Below, piece by piece: positions 1-9,597 of a DNA stretch of 64,000 bases. A model generated the notes under the pieces. That model ran no database searches. It was not told the origin of the DNA and worked only from the letters and a program-made list of their open reading frames with translations. Made by a program: the position numbers and the translations under genes. The stretch is taken from the NCBI GenBank assembly GCA_015068125.1, contig SVLD01000003.1:47653-111652 (forward strand). Reading direction: 5' to 3'. This DNA is from Oscillospiraceae bacterium (lineage in GTDB: Bacteria; Bacillota; Clostridia; Oscillospirales; Oscillospiraceae). The stretch's first letter is position 1, and each line of letters opens with the position of its first letter.

Positions 1-2274
1 GTAATGAAGGATGTCCTGCGAGCTATGAACATTCCCATTTACGAATGTCAGGGCTGGGAGGCCGACGATGTCATCGGCACAGTTGGCCGCATTTGCTCAA
101 ATAATCAATGGGAGTGCGTGGTGGTCACCGGTGATCGGGACAGCCTGCAGCTCATCGACGAAAATGTCCATGTCAAGCTGGTCATTTCCCGTCCGGGACA
201 GACCACTGCTACCTTGTATACCGAGGAGGTTTTCCGTCAGGAGTACGGTTTTGAGCCGAAGAAAATGGTGGATTTGAAAGCCCTTATGGGCGATTCCTCG
301 GACAATATTCCCGGCGTTGCCGGCGTCGGCCCCAAAACCGCCACGGAGCTGCTGTTGAAATTCGGCTCCCTGGACGGCGTTTATGAAAAATTGGCGGACG
401 ATTCCATCCGCCCCAAGCTCCGTGAAAAGCTGGAGGCTGGCCGGGAAAGTGCCTATATGTCCTACGACCTTGCCACCATCCGCTGCGAAGCCCCTATCGA
501 TTTTGAGCCCCGGGATGCCCTGGTGCGGCCCTATAACCGGCCGGAACTGTACGCCCTGTTCCAGAAACTGGAGTTTGTAAAGCTGATCGATAAGTACGGC
601 CTTCGGGGTGCGGAATTGGAAACGGTCAGCGCCGCCCCTGTAAAGAAAGCGGAAGCTTTGCCCCGGGTGGATGCTGTGCCCGAAGATGTATCTTTCTGCG
701 CCTTGTACCTGGCGGAGGACGGCAGCCTGGGCTTAGCTTGGGAGAAAGGCGTATGCGTGCTGACTCCCATGGAAGCCCAGATGGGTGGCATTTCCCTGGA
801 AAACAAGAACCTTATTTTCCACGACAGTAAAACCACCATGCACGCCCTGGATGAAATGGGCATCGCCTATGGCAACTGTGAATTTGACACTGCCCTGGCG
901 GCCTACGACCTGAATCCCTCCCAGTCGGACTACGCTGTGTCCAAGCTGGCCACCAATTACCTGGGTGTGTCTGTGGAGGATGGGGACGCAGCTGCCGGTG
1001 CGGAGGCTGTCTGGAATCTGCAGAGCGTCCTGGAAGAGGAACTGGAGAAAGACGGCATGACCGCCCTGTACCGGGATATCGAACTGCCTCTTTGCGATGT
1101 GCTCTACCGCATGGAAAAGGCCGGCGTATCCATTGACCGTCAGCAGCTTGCCCAGTTCGGCGATATGCTGACTGTGCGTATCGACGAATGCGAGAAGCTG
1201 ATCTACGGTTACTCCGAAGAACCGTTCAATATCAATTCCACCAAGCAGCTTGGAGAATTGCTCTTTGTAAAACTGGGCCTGCCCCCGGTGAAGAAAACCA
1301 AAACCGGCTATTCCACCAATGCCGATGTGCTGGAAAAACTGAAGGACAAGCACCCCGTTATTCCGGCCATCATGGATTACCGGATGCTGACTAAGCTAAA
1401 ATCCACCTATGCCGAGGGGTTGATGAAGGTCATCTGCGACGATGGCCGTATCCGCACCACCTTCCAAAACCTGGTCACCGCCACAGGCCGCCTTTCCTCT
1501 ACGGAGCCGAACCTGCAGAATATCCCCGTCCGTACAGACCTGGGCGCAGAGATCCGCAAAATGTTCGTACCCAAGCCCGGTTGTGTGCTTGTGGATGCGG
1601 ATTACAGCCAGATCGAGCTGCGGGTCCTGGCCCATATCGCCCAGGATGCGGTGATGCAGGAGGCTTTCAAAAGCGGTATGGATATCCACACCGTTACTGC
1701 CTCCCAGGTATTCGGTGTTGCTCCGGAGGATGTCACACCCCTCCAGCGACGCCACGCAAAGGCCGTCAATTTCGGTATCGTCTACGGCATTTCGGAGTTC
1801 TCCCTATCGGAGGATATCGGTGTCAGCCGGTACGAAGCCAAAAACTATATCGACAGCTACCTGGAAAACTACCGGGGCGTCCGGGATTATATGAAGCGCG
1901 TGGTAGCGGATGCCAGAGAATGTGGCTTTACAACGACACTCTATGGCCGCAAGCGCTATATCCCGGAACTGAAAGCTGCCAATTTCAATATCCGCCAGGG
2001 TGCGGAGCGCATCGCCCTGAATACCCCCATCCAGGGTACCGCCGCCGACCTCATCAAGCTGGCCATGCTTCGGGTGGACAAGGCTCTGGCAGAGCATTAC
2101 CCGGAAGCGAAGCTCCTGCTGCAGGTTCACGACGAACTCATCGTGGAATGTCCCGAGTCTATTGCCACCGAGGTGGCGGCACTGGTAAGCCGGGAAATGG
2201 AGCAGGTGGCAGCCTTGGCAGTGCCCCTGACCGCGGAAGCAAAAATCGGAAAGAGCTGGTTTGAAGCAAAATGA
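1..2274 (+). CDS. polA: DNA polymerase I, 5' end truncated by window start
   Basis: Pol A motifs (DYSQIELRVLAHIAQD, RRHAKAVNFGIVYGIS, LLLQVHDELIVE) and 5'-3' exonuclease H3TH segment (DNIPGVAGVGPKTA); frame is open upstream of position 4. Confidence 0.97.
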   Translation, partial: VMKDVLRAMNIPIYECQGWEADDVIGTVGRICSNNQWECVVVTGDRDSLQLIDENVHVKLVISRPGQTTATLYTEEVFRQEYGFEPKKMVDLKALMGDSSDNIPGVAGVGPKTATELLLKFGSLDGVYEKLADDSIRPKLREKLEAGRESAYMSYDLATIRCEAPIDFEPRDALVRPYNRPELYALFQKLEFVKLIDKYGLRGAELETVSAAPVKKAEALPRVDAVPEDVSFCALYLAEDGSLGLAWEKGVCVLTPMEAQMGGISLENKNLIFHDSKTTMHALDEMGIAYGNCEFDTALAAYDLNPSQSDYAVSKLATNYLGVSVEDGDAAAGAEAVWNLQSVLEEELEKDGMTALYRDIELPLCDVLYRMEKAGVSIDRQQLAQFGDMLTVRIDECEKLIYGYSEEPFNINSTKQLGELLFVKLGLPPVKKTKTGYSTNADVLEKLKDKHPVIPAIMDYRMLTKLKSTYAEGLMKVICDDGRIRTTFQNLVTATGRLSSTEPNLQNIPVRTDLGAEIRKMFVPKPGCVLVDADYSQIELRVLAHIAQDAVMQEAFKSGMDIHTVTASQVFGVAPEDVTPLQRRHAKAVNFGIVYGISEFSLSEDIGVSRYEAKNYIDSYLENYRGVRDYMKRVVADARECGFTTTLYGRKRYIPELKAANFNIRQGAERIALNTPIQGTAADLIKLAMLRVDKALAEHYPEAKLLLQVHDELIVECPESIATEVAALVSREMEQVAALAVPLTAEAKIGKSWFEAK

Positions 2275-2711
2275 GAATCGTAATCATGGATGAAAGCCAT
2301 GTTTCCCAAATCGCCCAGTTGGAAAAACTGTGCTTCTCCGACCCCTGGAGCGAAAGGAGCATCGCTACCGAACTGACCAGCGACCTGTCCTGCTGGCTTG
2401 TGGCTATGGATGGGGAATGTGTCGTGGGCTATGTAGGCTCTCAGAGCGTGCTGGGAGAGTCGGATATGATGAACATCGCCGTCCACCCGGATCACCGCCG
2501 ACAGGGCATTGCTGAGGCTCTGGTGACAGCGCTGATCGAAGAACTCTCCCGCCGGGGCAACCACAGCCTCATGTTGGAGGTTCGTCCCTCCAACACCCCT
2601 GCGACTACCCTGTATGAAAAACTGGGATTCCACCAGGTGGGATGCCGTCCCAATTACTACCGCAATCCCAAAGAGGATGCGCTGATCCTGCGAAAGGAGT
2701 GGCAGATTTGA
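2271..2711 (+). CDS. rimI: ribosomal-protein-alanine N-acetyltransferase (GNAT)
   Basis: GNAT motif VHPDHRRQGIAEAL and NTPATTLYEKLGF; overlaps polA end and tsaD start. Confidence 0.9.
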   Translation: MRIVIMDESHVSQIAQLEKLCFSDPWSERSIATELTSDLSCWLVAMDGECVVGYVGSQSVLGESDMMNIAVHPDHRRQGIAEALVTALIEELSRRGNHSLMLEVRPSNTPATTLYEKLGFHQVGCRPNYYRNPKEDALILRKEWQI

Positions 2712-3724
2712 ATATTCTCGCAATTGAATCCTCCTGCGATGAAACTGCCGTTGCCATTGTTCGGGACGGTAGGGAAGTGCTGACGGATTGCATCGCCTCC
2801 CAGGTAGAGCTGCATCGGATCTACGGCGGTGTTGTGCCGGAAATTGCCTCCCGGATGCATATTGAGGCCATCTACGGCCTGGCCGACCAGGCTCTGGCTA
2901 CTGCCAATCTTACCCGGCAGGATATCGATGCCGTGGCCGTGACCTATGCTCCGGGCCTCATCGGCGCGGTGCTGGTGGGTGTGAATTTCGCCAAGGCGGC
3001 AGCTCTGGCTATGGATAAGCCCCTGATCCCGGTGCACCACATCCGGGGACATATCGCCGCCAATTACATCGCCTATCCCGATTTGAAGCCGCCCTTTTTG
3101 TGTCTGGTGGTTTCCGGCGGCCATACCATGATCGTCCATGTGAAGGACTATACGGATATGGAGATTTTGGGCGGCACATTGGACGACGCCGCCGGCGAAT
3201 CTTTTGACAAGGTTGCCCGGGTGCTGGGAATGCCCTATCCCGGCGGTGCTGCCTTGGATAAAGCCGCCGCGTCCGGCGACGAAAGCAAGTACGATCTGCC
3301 CCGGAGCAAGCCCGGCGAAAATCCCTATAATATGAGCTTCTCCGGCCTTAAGACAGCTGCCCTGAATCTGATCCACCATGCCGAGCAGGTGGGCGAGGAG
3401 CTGGATATCCCCAGCCTCTGTGCCTCTTTTTCCGCCGCGGTGTCTGATACTCTGGTTCCCCGGGTGGTTCGCGCCCTGGAGGAAACCGGTCTGCGGAAGA
3501 TAGCGGTAGCCGGCGGCGTAGCGGCCAATTTCCGGATCCGTCGGGATATCCTTGCAGCTGCGGAGAAGCTGAACGCTGAAGTTTTTATGCCGCCGCTGTC
3601 TCTTTGCGGCGACAATGCTGCCATGATCGGCGCCCAGGCGTACTACGAATACTTGGCCGGAAATCTGGGGGATATGGGGCTGAACGCCTATGCAACAAAA
3701 TCCATTTTGGGAGAAACCCTGTGA
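2708..3724 (+). CDS. tsaD: tRNA N6-adenosine threonylcarbamoyltransferase TsaD
   Basis: NILAIESSCDETAVA, HHIRGHIAANY, VSGGHT motifs; likely TTG start at 2708 overlapping rimI stop. Confidence 0.96.
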   Translation: MNILAIESSCDETAVAIVRDGREVLTDCIASQVELHRIYGGVVPEIASRMHIEAIYGLADQALATANLTRQDIDAVAVTYAPGLIGAVLVGVNFAKAAALAMDKPLIPVHHIRGHIAANYIAYPDLKPPFLCLVVSGGHTMIVHVKDYTDMEILGGTLDDAAGESFDKVARVLGMPYPGGAALDKAAASGDESKYDLPRSKPGENPYNMSFSGLKTAALNLIHHAEQVGEELDIPSLCASFSAAVSDTLVPRVVRALEETGLRKIAVAGGVAANFRIRRDILAAAEKLNAEVFMPPLSLCGDNAAMIGAQAYYEYLAGNLGDMGLNAYATKSILGETL

Positions 3725-3725
3725 T

Positions 3726-3762
3726 AAAAATACGGAGGCGAAAATGCCTCCGTATTTTTGCG
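3726..3762 (+). terminator. intrinsic terminator after tsaD
   Basis: aaaaatacggaggc-gaaaat-gcctccgtattttt hairpin. Confidence 0.85.
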
Positions 3763-4027
3763 CTCAAAACGGCTGTTACATACTGCTTATGCATAATCAC
3801 CGAGTAAATATCAGTTAAAAACAAAATTGCCTGGATAAATAGTTTGGAATACCTCACAAAATACGAGATTTGACCAATTTCGACAATAAAAATGCAAGCG
3901 CCCGCCTGTTGATAAACCTGTGGAAACTGTGAATAACTTTCCATTAAAAGGAATTATTTTGTGTTTATGTAAACCAAATGCATAACATTTATTCACAGAA
4001 AAGCAAATTTTTTGACGAAATATGGAA

Positions 4028-4056
4028 AAAGGAGGCGTATGAAAACGCCTCCTAAA
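4028..4056 (-). terminator. terminator for the minus-strand oxidoreductase
   Basis: aggaggcg-tatgaaaa-cgcctcct hairpin between convergent genes. Confidence 0.65.
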
Positions 4057-4060
4057 ATGC

Positions 4061-5053
4061 TTATTCCACAGTCAGAACGACCTTGCCAACATTCTGTCCT
4101 TTGTACAGGATATCGTGGGCGGCCTCTGCCTCCTGGATGGGCAGAACCTTGTAAATGGTGGGCTTGACCTCTCCGGTTGCCACCTTGGGCCATACATCCC
4201 GAACAAGACTTGCCAGGATCTGTGCCTTCGTTTCCGGGGTGCGGGAACGAAGGGTGCTGCCGATGATGCGAACATTGCGAACATAAATGTTCTTCAGATC
4301 AATCTGGGTGAACTGACCGGCCAGAGCGGCGATCATGATCCAACGGGCGCCGTGGGTGAGGTAATGGATGCACTTGCCCATGATCTCACCACCCAGGCAG
4401 TCAATGGCAACATCCACGCTGTGACCGGCGGCCAGCTCTTCCTTCAGAACCTCGGCGATGTCTTCTTTGGTGGTGACTACCACTCGGTCAGCCTTCAGGT
4501 GGGTAATGGATGCGGCGATCTCGTCGGTCAGAACAGTGGTGATGACCCGGACGCCAAAGGCCTTGGCCATAGGGATGATGACACTGGCAAGACCCGAAGC
4601 ACCAGCATTCATCAGCAGGGTGTTGCCGGGCTTGATATTGCCCTCAATAAACAGGTTCAGATAGGCGGTGGCGAAGGCCTCGGGGATGGCGGCAGCCTCT
4701 ACCATGGAGCAGTTTTCGGGGACAGGCATCAGCATGTCATACTTGACATTGGCGTACTGCGCGTAACCGCCGCCGCCCAGCAGGGCGCAGACCTTGTCGC
4801 CAACTTTCCAGTTGGACTTTTCTGCGGCAACCTTGCCAACTTCCACGATGGTGCCGGCAATTTCCAGGCCCATCCAGTCGGGGCAGCCGGGAGGGGGCGG
4901 ATAATCGCCTTCACGCTGCATCAGGTCAGCCCGGTTCAGGGCTGCGGCTTCAATCTTGACCAGGCAATCTTCATCGCCAACAATGGGGTTGGGAACCTCA
5001 TCCCAACGCAGAGAACGGTCGTCGTTTACGAGAATAGCTTTCATTATTTTCAT
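4061..5053 (-). CDS. zinc-binding/quinone oxidoreductase-type MDR alcohol dehydrogenase
   Basis: MDR fold: AALNRADLMQREGDYPPPPGCPDWMGLEIAGTI, NAGASGLASVIIPMAKAFG. Confidence 0.85.
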   Translation of the reverse strand: MKIMKAILVNDDRSLRWDEVPNPIVGDEDCLVKIEAAALNRADLMQREGDYPPPPGCPDWMGLEIAGTIVEVGKVAAEKSNWKVGDKVCALLGGGGYAQYANVKYDMLMPVPENCSMVEAAAIPEAFATAYLNLFIEGNIKPGNTLLMNAGASGLASVIIPMAKAFGVRVITTVLTDEIAASITHLKADRVVVTTKEDIAEVLKEELAAGHSVDVAIDCLGGEIMGKCIHYLTHGARWIMIAALAGQFTQIDLKNIYVRNVRIIGSTLRSRTPETKAQILASLVRDVWPKVATGEVKPTIYKVLPIQEAEAAHDILYKGQNVGKVVLTVE

Positions 5054-5709
5054 ATCCTTTCTGAGATGATAATACCAGTTTGAATTTGTGAGTCATGGGA
5101 GAGCAGTATCCGATAACCCGGTCTGCAAAAGCGGTCAATAAATCCGCGGCTGGCTTTCGGATTGTGAGAAGCGCCGGTGAGAATGTTTTGTTCCAGACAT
5201 ATTGGCAGGTAACATTCGTCACCACCGAAGATATACTGTATATCTCCAATCTGTACTTTTGCTATGCTGGAGCCGATGGTATGTCCACCGATGCGCTCTA
5301 CCAGAATCCGCTCAGCTACCACAGCCTCATTCTCAAAGATATTGCGGTTTGCGTTTTCGGGGATATATGCCAAACCTTTCCGATATTCGTCGGCTTGTAT
5401 GTGAATTTGCGCGTGAGGGAAATGCCGTAACCCCTCAATGTGATCATGGTGGGCATGGGTAATGATCACATCGGTAATTTCCGCAGGATCAATTCCGTAA
5501 GCCGTCAGCGCCACTGCCGGAGAAACAAAGTCTTTCATTTCAAAGCCAGGTAAGCTGTCGCAGCCGGCGTCGATCAGGATTCGCCGCTGCTGCGTTTCGA
5601 TTACATACAGCAGAAATGAGATTGGCAGGTGCTTGTCTGCATTTCCGCCGAACAGCACCATGCTTTCCGGCAGGGCAGACCGGGCGTATTGAATGGCATG
5701 TATTCTCAT
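5050..5709 (-). CDS. MBL-fold metallo-hydrolase (lactonase-like)
   Basis: HAHHDHIEGL motif, FGGDE, late HD; start chosen at MRIHAIQ. Confidence 0.8.
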   Translation of the reverse strand: MRIHAIQYARSALPESMVLFGGNADKHLPISFLLYVIETQQRRILIDAGCDSLPGFEMKDFVSPAVALTAYGIDPAEITDVIITHAHHDHIEGLRHFPHAQIHIQADEYRKGLAYIPENANRNIFENEAVVAERILVERIGGHTIGSSIAKVQIGDIQYIFGGDECYLPICLEQNILTGASHNPKASRGFIDRFCRPGYRILLSHDSQIQTGIIISERI

Positions 5710-6722
5710 GCCGTGACACCACAGCACCGAAGCAAGGTTTTATAAACTGCCAGTTCGTAATCGTATGTATAGGGGTTCTCGATTTCGCCACATGCCATTT
5801 TTGCAAAAGCGGTCATCATGGCGTTGTAGCGATCGTAAGCTTCGCTGCGCTGCGTTTCACCCTTGCTGAACCAGCCGGTGTCCTTATAATCGGTCACATC
5901 GGTGTAAAGATTCAGCCGGTCTTCTTCGCTCCAAACCATTTCCAAAGGCATCAGCCGGACACTGCCCGTGCTGCCGTTGACTACCAACTGCCGCCGGGAG
6001 AAGCCACCCATTTCGGCGGCACTGGACTTGACGAAGGATACGCCGTTTTTATATTCCAGGACAGCAAAACCGCAGTCTTCGGAAGTGGTGCCGTCGTTGC
6101 CGGTGGACTTGTTGAACGCGGTGACCTTCTCCGGGATGCCCTGAATTTGCAGAATCAGATCCACCAGGTGACTGCCCAGGAAAAACATCATGCCGCCGGG
6201 AAATCGATCCAGCCACTGCCGCTTGGCAGTGCCGTGGCAGCAGCTCATATGTGCTTCCACACTATTGATCTCACCCAGTTCACCCGTTTTGATCTGCTCC
6301 AGCAACCGTCTGATGCAAGGGTTGTAGCGGTACATATATCCCAGATGCAGGGTCACTCGATTTTCCTTTGCGGTGCGGATCAGTTCTTCAAATTCGGAAA
6401 GCACCAGCCCACCGGGCTTGTCCATGTGGATGTGCTTGCCATGCCGGGCGGCCATGAGGGCGTATTTGCTCAAATTCACTTCTTCGGTCTCTATGGCCAC
6501 GGCGGAGATGGTGGGATCTTCCATGATCTCCTCCACTGTCATCTCCCGGTGACCAGCAAAGGCCTTTTGGATGTACTTTTCAAAAGCGGGATTTTCTTTT
6601 TCACAGTCCGGCAGAGCGTAGCCGACGACTTCAAAATAATCGGTCAGTCCGCACAGGGCAGGGAAGATCTCCTTGCCGTGATCGTGGCCAATGCCGATTT
6701 GGGCAATTCTGATTTTTTGCAT
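5706..6722 (-). CDS. Gfo/Idh/MocA family oxidoreductase
   Basis: N-terminal Rossmann IRIAQIGIGHDHGKEI and HIHMDKPGGL motif. Confidence 0.88.
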   Translation of the reverse strand: MQKIRIAQIGIGHDHGKEIFPALCGLTDYFEVVGYALPDCEKENPAFEKYIQKAFAGHREMTVEEIMEDPTISAVAIETEEVNLSKYALMAARHGKHIHMDKPGGLVLSEFEELIRTAKENRVTLHLGYMYRYNPCIRRLLEQIKTGELGEINSVEAHMSCCHGTAKRQWLDRFPGGMMFFLGSHLVDLILQIQGIPEKVTAFNKSTGNDGTTSEDCGFAVLEYKNGVSFVKSSAAEMGGFSRRQLVVNGSTGSVRLMPLEMVWSEEDRLNLYTDVTDYKDTGWFSKGETQRSEAYDRYNAMMTAFAKMACGEIENPYTYDYELAVYKTLLRCCGVTA

Positions 6723-6723
6723 G

Positions 6724-7740
6724 TTATTCCCCCCAGTGATGCTGCACAACGGGGAAGAATCGTTCCGCACCCAATCGCCGATAGGTCTCTGGCGCTTCCT
6801 CAGCCGGATGGATTTCCGCTACCATGGAGGCAAATTCCACTCTGCCTGTGGCACAAAGCTGCCGCAGTGCCTTGGTGTCATCCTGCCGTGTCCACATACC
6901 GGGATAGCTCTCGATTTTGGGTCGGGCATTGGTGTGGGCGCCTACCAGGGTGATGCCGGGGCCGTGGACCTTACGGTAGTAGTCGATGGTAAAATCGGAG
7001 TTCCGGGTACAGCCCAGCAGAGCCACTCTACCGAACTTCGCCATGCAGTCGAGAATCCCGTCCAGGCCCTTGCCGATGCCGGTGACTTCGATGCCCACCG
7101 CTGCGCCACCGCCGGTGAGAGCCTTGGCAGTTTCCGCAAAACTCGGATCAAAGGGATCCAGTGCATAGTCTGCGCCGTTTTCCAGCGCCCACTGCCGTTT
7201 GTCTGCCACAGGGTCCACCGCAATAATGGGGGTAGCACCTGCGGCCCGGAGAAGCTTGACGGCCATCATGCCCAGAACGCCCAGTCCCATGACGATGGCA
7301 GACTCACCAATCTCCAGCTTGCACTTACGGATGGCCGCCAGCGGGAAGGTGGCGATATGCCACAGAGCGGCTTCGCTGAAGCTGATATGCTCGGGGAGCT
7401 TAAAAACATTCTTTTCCGGAGGGCATACATAGTGCTGATGCCGCTGATCGATGACCGCAACACGGTCACCGGGAACGACAGAGGTAACACCCTCACCGAC
7501 TTCAACCACTACGCCCGCGCTGCTGTAACCCGGCCACCGGGGGAATTCCGCAGCCGCACCGACGGAGTCCCGGCTGGGGCTGATGTTAGCATCGCCGGTG
7601 AGCAGAGCCCGTTCTGTGCCGCTGCTGATACTGGAGATCACTGTCCGCACCAGTACACGACCTGGCTGCAGACGGGGCATTTCGCAGCTTGCCAACTCCG
7701 CTGTGTTGGGCGCGGTGAATACGATCACTTTGTTGTCCAT
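6724..7740 (-). CDS. zinc-type alcohol/polyol dehydrogenase-like protein
   Basis: MDR domain: SSISSGTERALLTG, PGYSSAGVVVEVGEGV, VMGLGVLGMMAVKLLRAAGA. Confidence 0.85.
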   Translation of the reverse strand: MDNKVIVFTAPNTAELASCEMPRLQPGRVLVRTVISSISSGTERALLTGDANISPSRDSVGAAAEFPRWPGYSSAGVVVEVGEGVTSVVPGDRVAVIDQRHQHYVCPPEKNVFKLPEHISFSEAALWHIATFPLAAIRKCKLEIGESAIVMGLGVLGMMAVKLLRAAGATPIIAVDPVADKRQWALENGADYALDPFDPSFAETAKALTGGGAAVGIEVTGIGKGLDGILDCMAKFGRVALLGCTRNSDFTIDYYRKVHGPGITLVGAHTNARPKIESYPGMWTRQDDTKALRQLCATGRVEFASMVAEIHPAEEAPETYRRLGAERFFPVVQHHWGE

Positions 7741-7775
7741 GTTACATACCTCCTTTTTATTGTTATTATAAAGTC

Positions 7776-7804
7776 TTGTAAAATGGAATGAAATATGCTA
7801 TTCT
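7776..7804 (+). promoter_or_regulatory. sigma70-type promoter for the AraC-family regulator
   Basis: TTGTAA-17 nt-TATTCT. Confidence 0.55.
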
Positions 7805-7849
7805 ACAAGCGACAAGGTAAAATACTCCATAAATATAAGGAGTTGCGCT

Positions 7850-8599
7850 ATGAAACAGCCAAAATCCTCGAACTACTTTTGGTTTCGCCAGATCAGCAGT
7901 CACCGCTACCGCTATACCGATGTCCGCCATGGTGCGGCCATGCACTTTCTTGTGTACCTGCGAAAGGGCCGCGCCCGGTTTGTTGGACGGGACAGGACGG
8001 TGACCATTGAGCAGGGACAGTTTATGTACATCCCTGAGGGCGAAGCCTACCAGTCCTATTGGCAGGCAGAGGAGGAGATCCTCTTTGATTCCCTGGGCTT
8101 TCATTGGTTCCCGGAGGGAGACTCCGCTGAATATACCATGCAGATTATCCCGGCTGACGATTCCATGATCGCCCTGGCGGATGCCATTTCCCAAAACCGT
8201 CAGGTCTGCAGTGAAAACTTGGGATACTTTTTCGCACTGCTGAGTGCAGTCGTTCCGAAAATGGCCACCAGCGGCGCTGAGGGGGATGTGCTCCAAAAAG
8301 CCCAGCTTTATCTCTATCTGCACCCGGAAGCCTCTATAGCGGAAGTGGCGGCAAATTGCGCCATCAGTCAGTCCGGGCTGTATAATGCTTTTGCCCGGAG
8401 TGGCTGGGGAACGCCCAATGACCTGCGTCAGCGAATCCGGGCGGAAATGGCGGTGGAGCTCCTGCAAACCACGGACCTGAGTGTGGAGGAGATCAGCACC
8501 CGGCTGAGCTTCAGCTCCGCATCTTACTTTCGCAAAATTCTGAAGAAACACACGGGGAAAACCCCCAGTCAGCTTCGCAAAGAAGCGGCTTTGGTGTAA
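7850..8599 (+). CDS. AraC family transcriptional regulator
   Basis: C-terminal HTH_18: AVELLQTTDLSVEEISTRLSFSSASYFRKILKKHTGKTPSQLR; N-terminal cupin-like region. Confidence 0.9.
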   Translation: MKQPKSSNYFWFRQISSHRYRYTDVRHGAAMHFLVYLRKGRARFVGRDRTVTIEQGQFMYIPEGEAYQSYWQAEEEILFDSLGFHWFPEGDSAEYTMQIIPADDSMIALADAISQNRQVCSENLGYFFALLSAVVPKMATSGAEGDVLQKAQLYLYLHPEASIAEVAANCAISQSGLYNAFARSGWGTPNDLRQRIRAEMAVELLQTTDLSVEEISTRLSFSSASYFRKILKKHTGKTPSQLRKEAALV

Positions 8600-8620
8600 T
8601 ATCTAGGGAAGATAAAGATT

Positions 8621-9115
8621 ATGCTGTATATCGCAAACAACCTCCGGGAGCTTAGCTTTCGTCAGCTCATGGAGGTTTACGCCGAAGGCAATATGGAAAA
8701 CGCAAAAGAGTTGTGGCCGGAGCTGCCCTTAGGACAGGGAATCATCCGTGCGGAGCAGGACTTCTACCAGTATCTGAAGGAATGCTTCTTTCCAACCCAG
8801 GGTGCTTTTTATGCCTTGTGGGTGGAAAATGGGAAATATGTCAGCGCTTTGCGGCTGGAGCCCTACCGGGATGGGCTGCTTCTGGCAGCCTTGGAAACCG
8901 CCCCGGAGCATCGCCGTCAGGGTTATGCCAAAGAATTGATCCAAACTGTCCTTACAGAACTGCCCAGGAATAAAATTTACTCCCATGTATCCAAAAAGAA
9001 TATCGCCTCCCTGAAAACCCATGGGGCTTGCGGCTTCCAAAGGATCCTGGAACACGCGGTCTATGCTGACGGTTCAGTGTTGACAACATCTTGCACCCTC
9101 TGCCGGGAAACATAA
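8621..9115 (+). CDS. GNAT family N-acetyltransferase
   Basis: ALETAPEHRRQGYAKELIQTVL acetyl-CoA binding motif. Confidence 0.85.
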   Translation: MLYIANNLRELSFRQLMEVYAEGNMENAKELWPELPLGQGIIRAEQDFYQYLKECFFPTQGAFYALWVENGKYVSALRLEPYRDGLLLAALETAPEHRRQGYAKELIQTVLTELPRNKIYSHVSKKNIASLKTHGACGFQRILEHAVYADGSVLTTSCTLCRET

Positions 9116-9144
9116 AAATGGCGTGCTGAAGCACGCCATTTTTT
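9114..9144. terminator. bidirectional terminator
   Basis: aaaaatggcgtgc-tgaa-gcacgccatttttt between convergent genes. Confidence 0.85.
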
Positions 9145-9433
9145 AAGCAGGACCGGGGAAATTGCAGATCAGCGAAACAATGGTGCAAACCATGATCGCG
9201 GCGAAACCGGTGGTGAGCCACAGGCTCCGCTCCCGGAGCCATTCCCTGGACAAAACCAACCGAATCAGGCATAAAACCGGCACGCCGATGGCTACAATAG
9301 CGGTAATGACCTTCAGCCAGAGGATACCGATACCGGCGAATATCAAAAACAGGATAAAATCTACCGTGGTGGCGATGATGATCGCTGACATCAACCGGTC
9401 AAAATCCTTGTAATTTCCAAATCTGTCTGACAT
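9143..9433 (-). CDS. small multi-pass membrane protein of unknown function
   Basis: 96 aa with three hydrophobic segments. Confidence 0.6.
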   Translation of the reverse strand: MSDRFGNYKDFDRLMSAIIIATTVDFILFLIFAGIGILWLKVITAIVAIGVPVLCLIRLVLSREWLRERSLWLTTGFAAIMVCTIVSLICNFPGPA

Positions 9434-9527
9434 AATTCCACCTCTTTCGCATTGTTTCTTCCTTTATAGCACAACTTGCCAAAGAAAGCAACCGTTTCCG
9501 AAAAAATGTCAATTTTGCGGGAAAGAC

Positions 9528-9556
9528 TTGCGCATGACAGAAAATGATGCTATAAT
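9528..9556 (+). promoter_or_regulatory. sigma70-type promoter upstream of scpA
   Basis: TTGCGC-17 nt-TATAAT. Confidence 0.7.
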
Positions 9557-9597
9557 ATTACCAATTATCATGGGTAAGTACTGTGCAAGGAGCCGTT

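Noticed and set aside
1-300. polA lacking an N-terminal domain
   Set aside because: Frame is open at the window start; truncation is an artefact of the window.
3907-3997. Chromosomal origin oriC
   Set aside because: DnaA-like boxes are present but no dnaA, dnaN, recF, gyrB or rpmH nearby; reported only as a box cluster.
4115-5083. 322-aa plus-strand ORF antisense to the MDR dehydrogenase
   Set aside because: Gly/Asn/His-rich shadow frame; MDR motifs are on the minus strand.
5616-7791. 445-aa and 366-aa plus-strand ORFs over the Gfo/Idh and Zn-dehydrogenase genes
   Set aside because: Antisense shadow frames; both minus-strand genes are intact with clear motifs.
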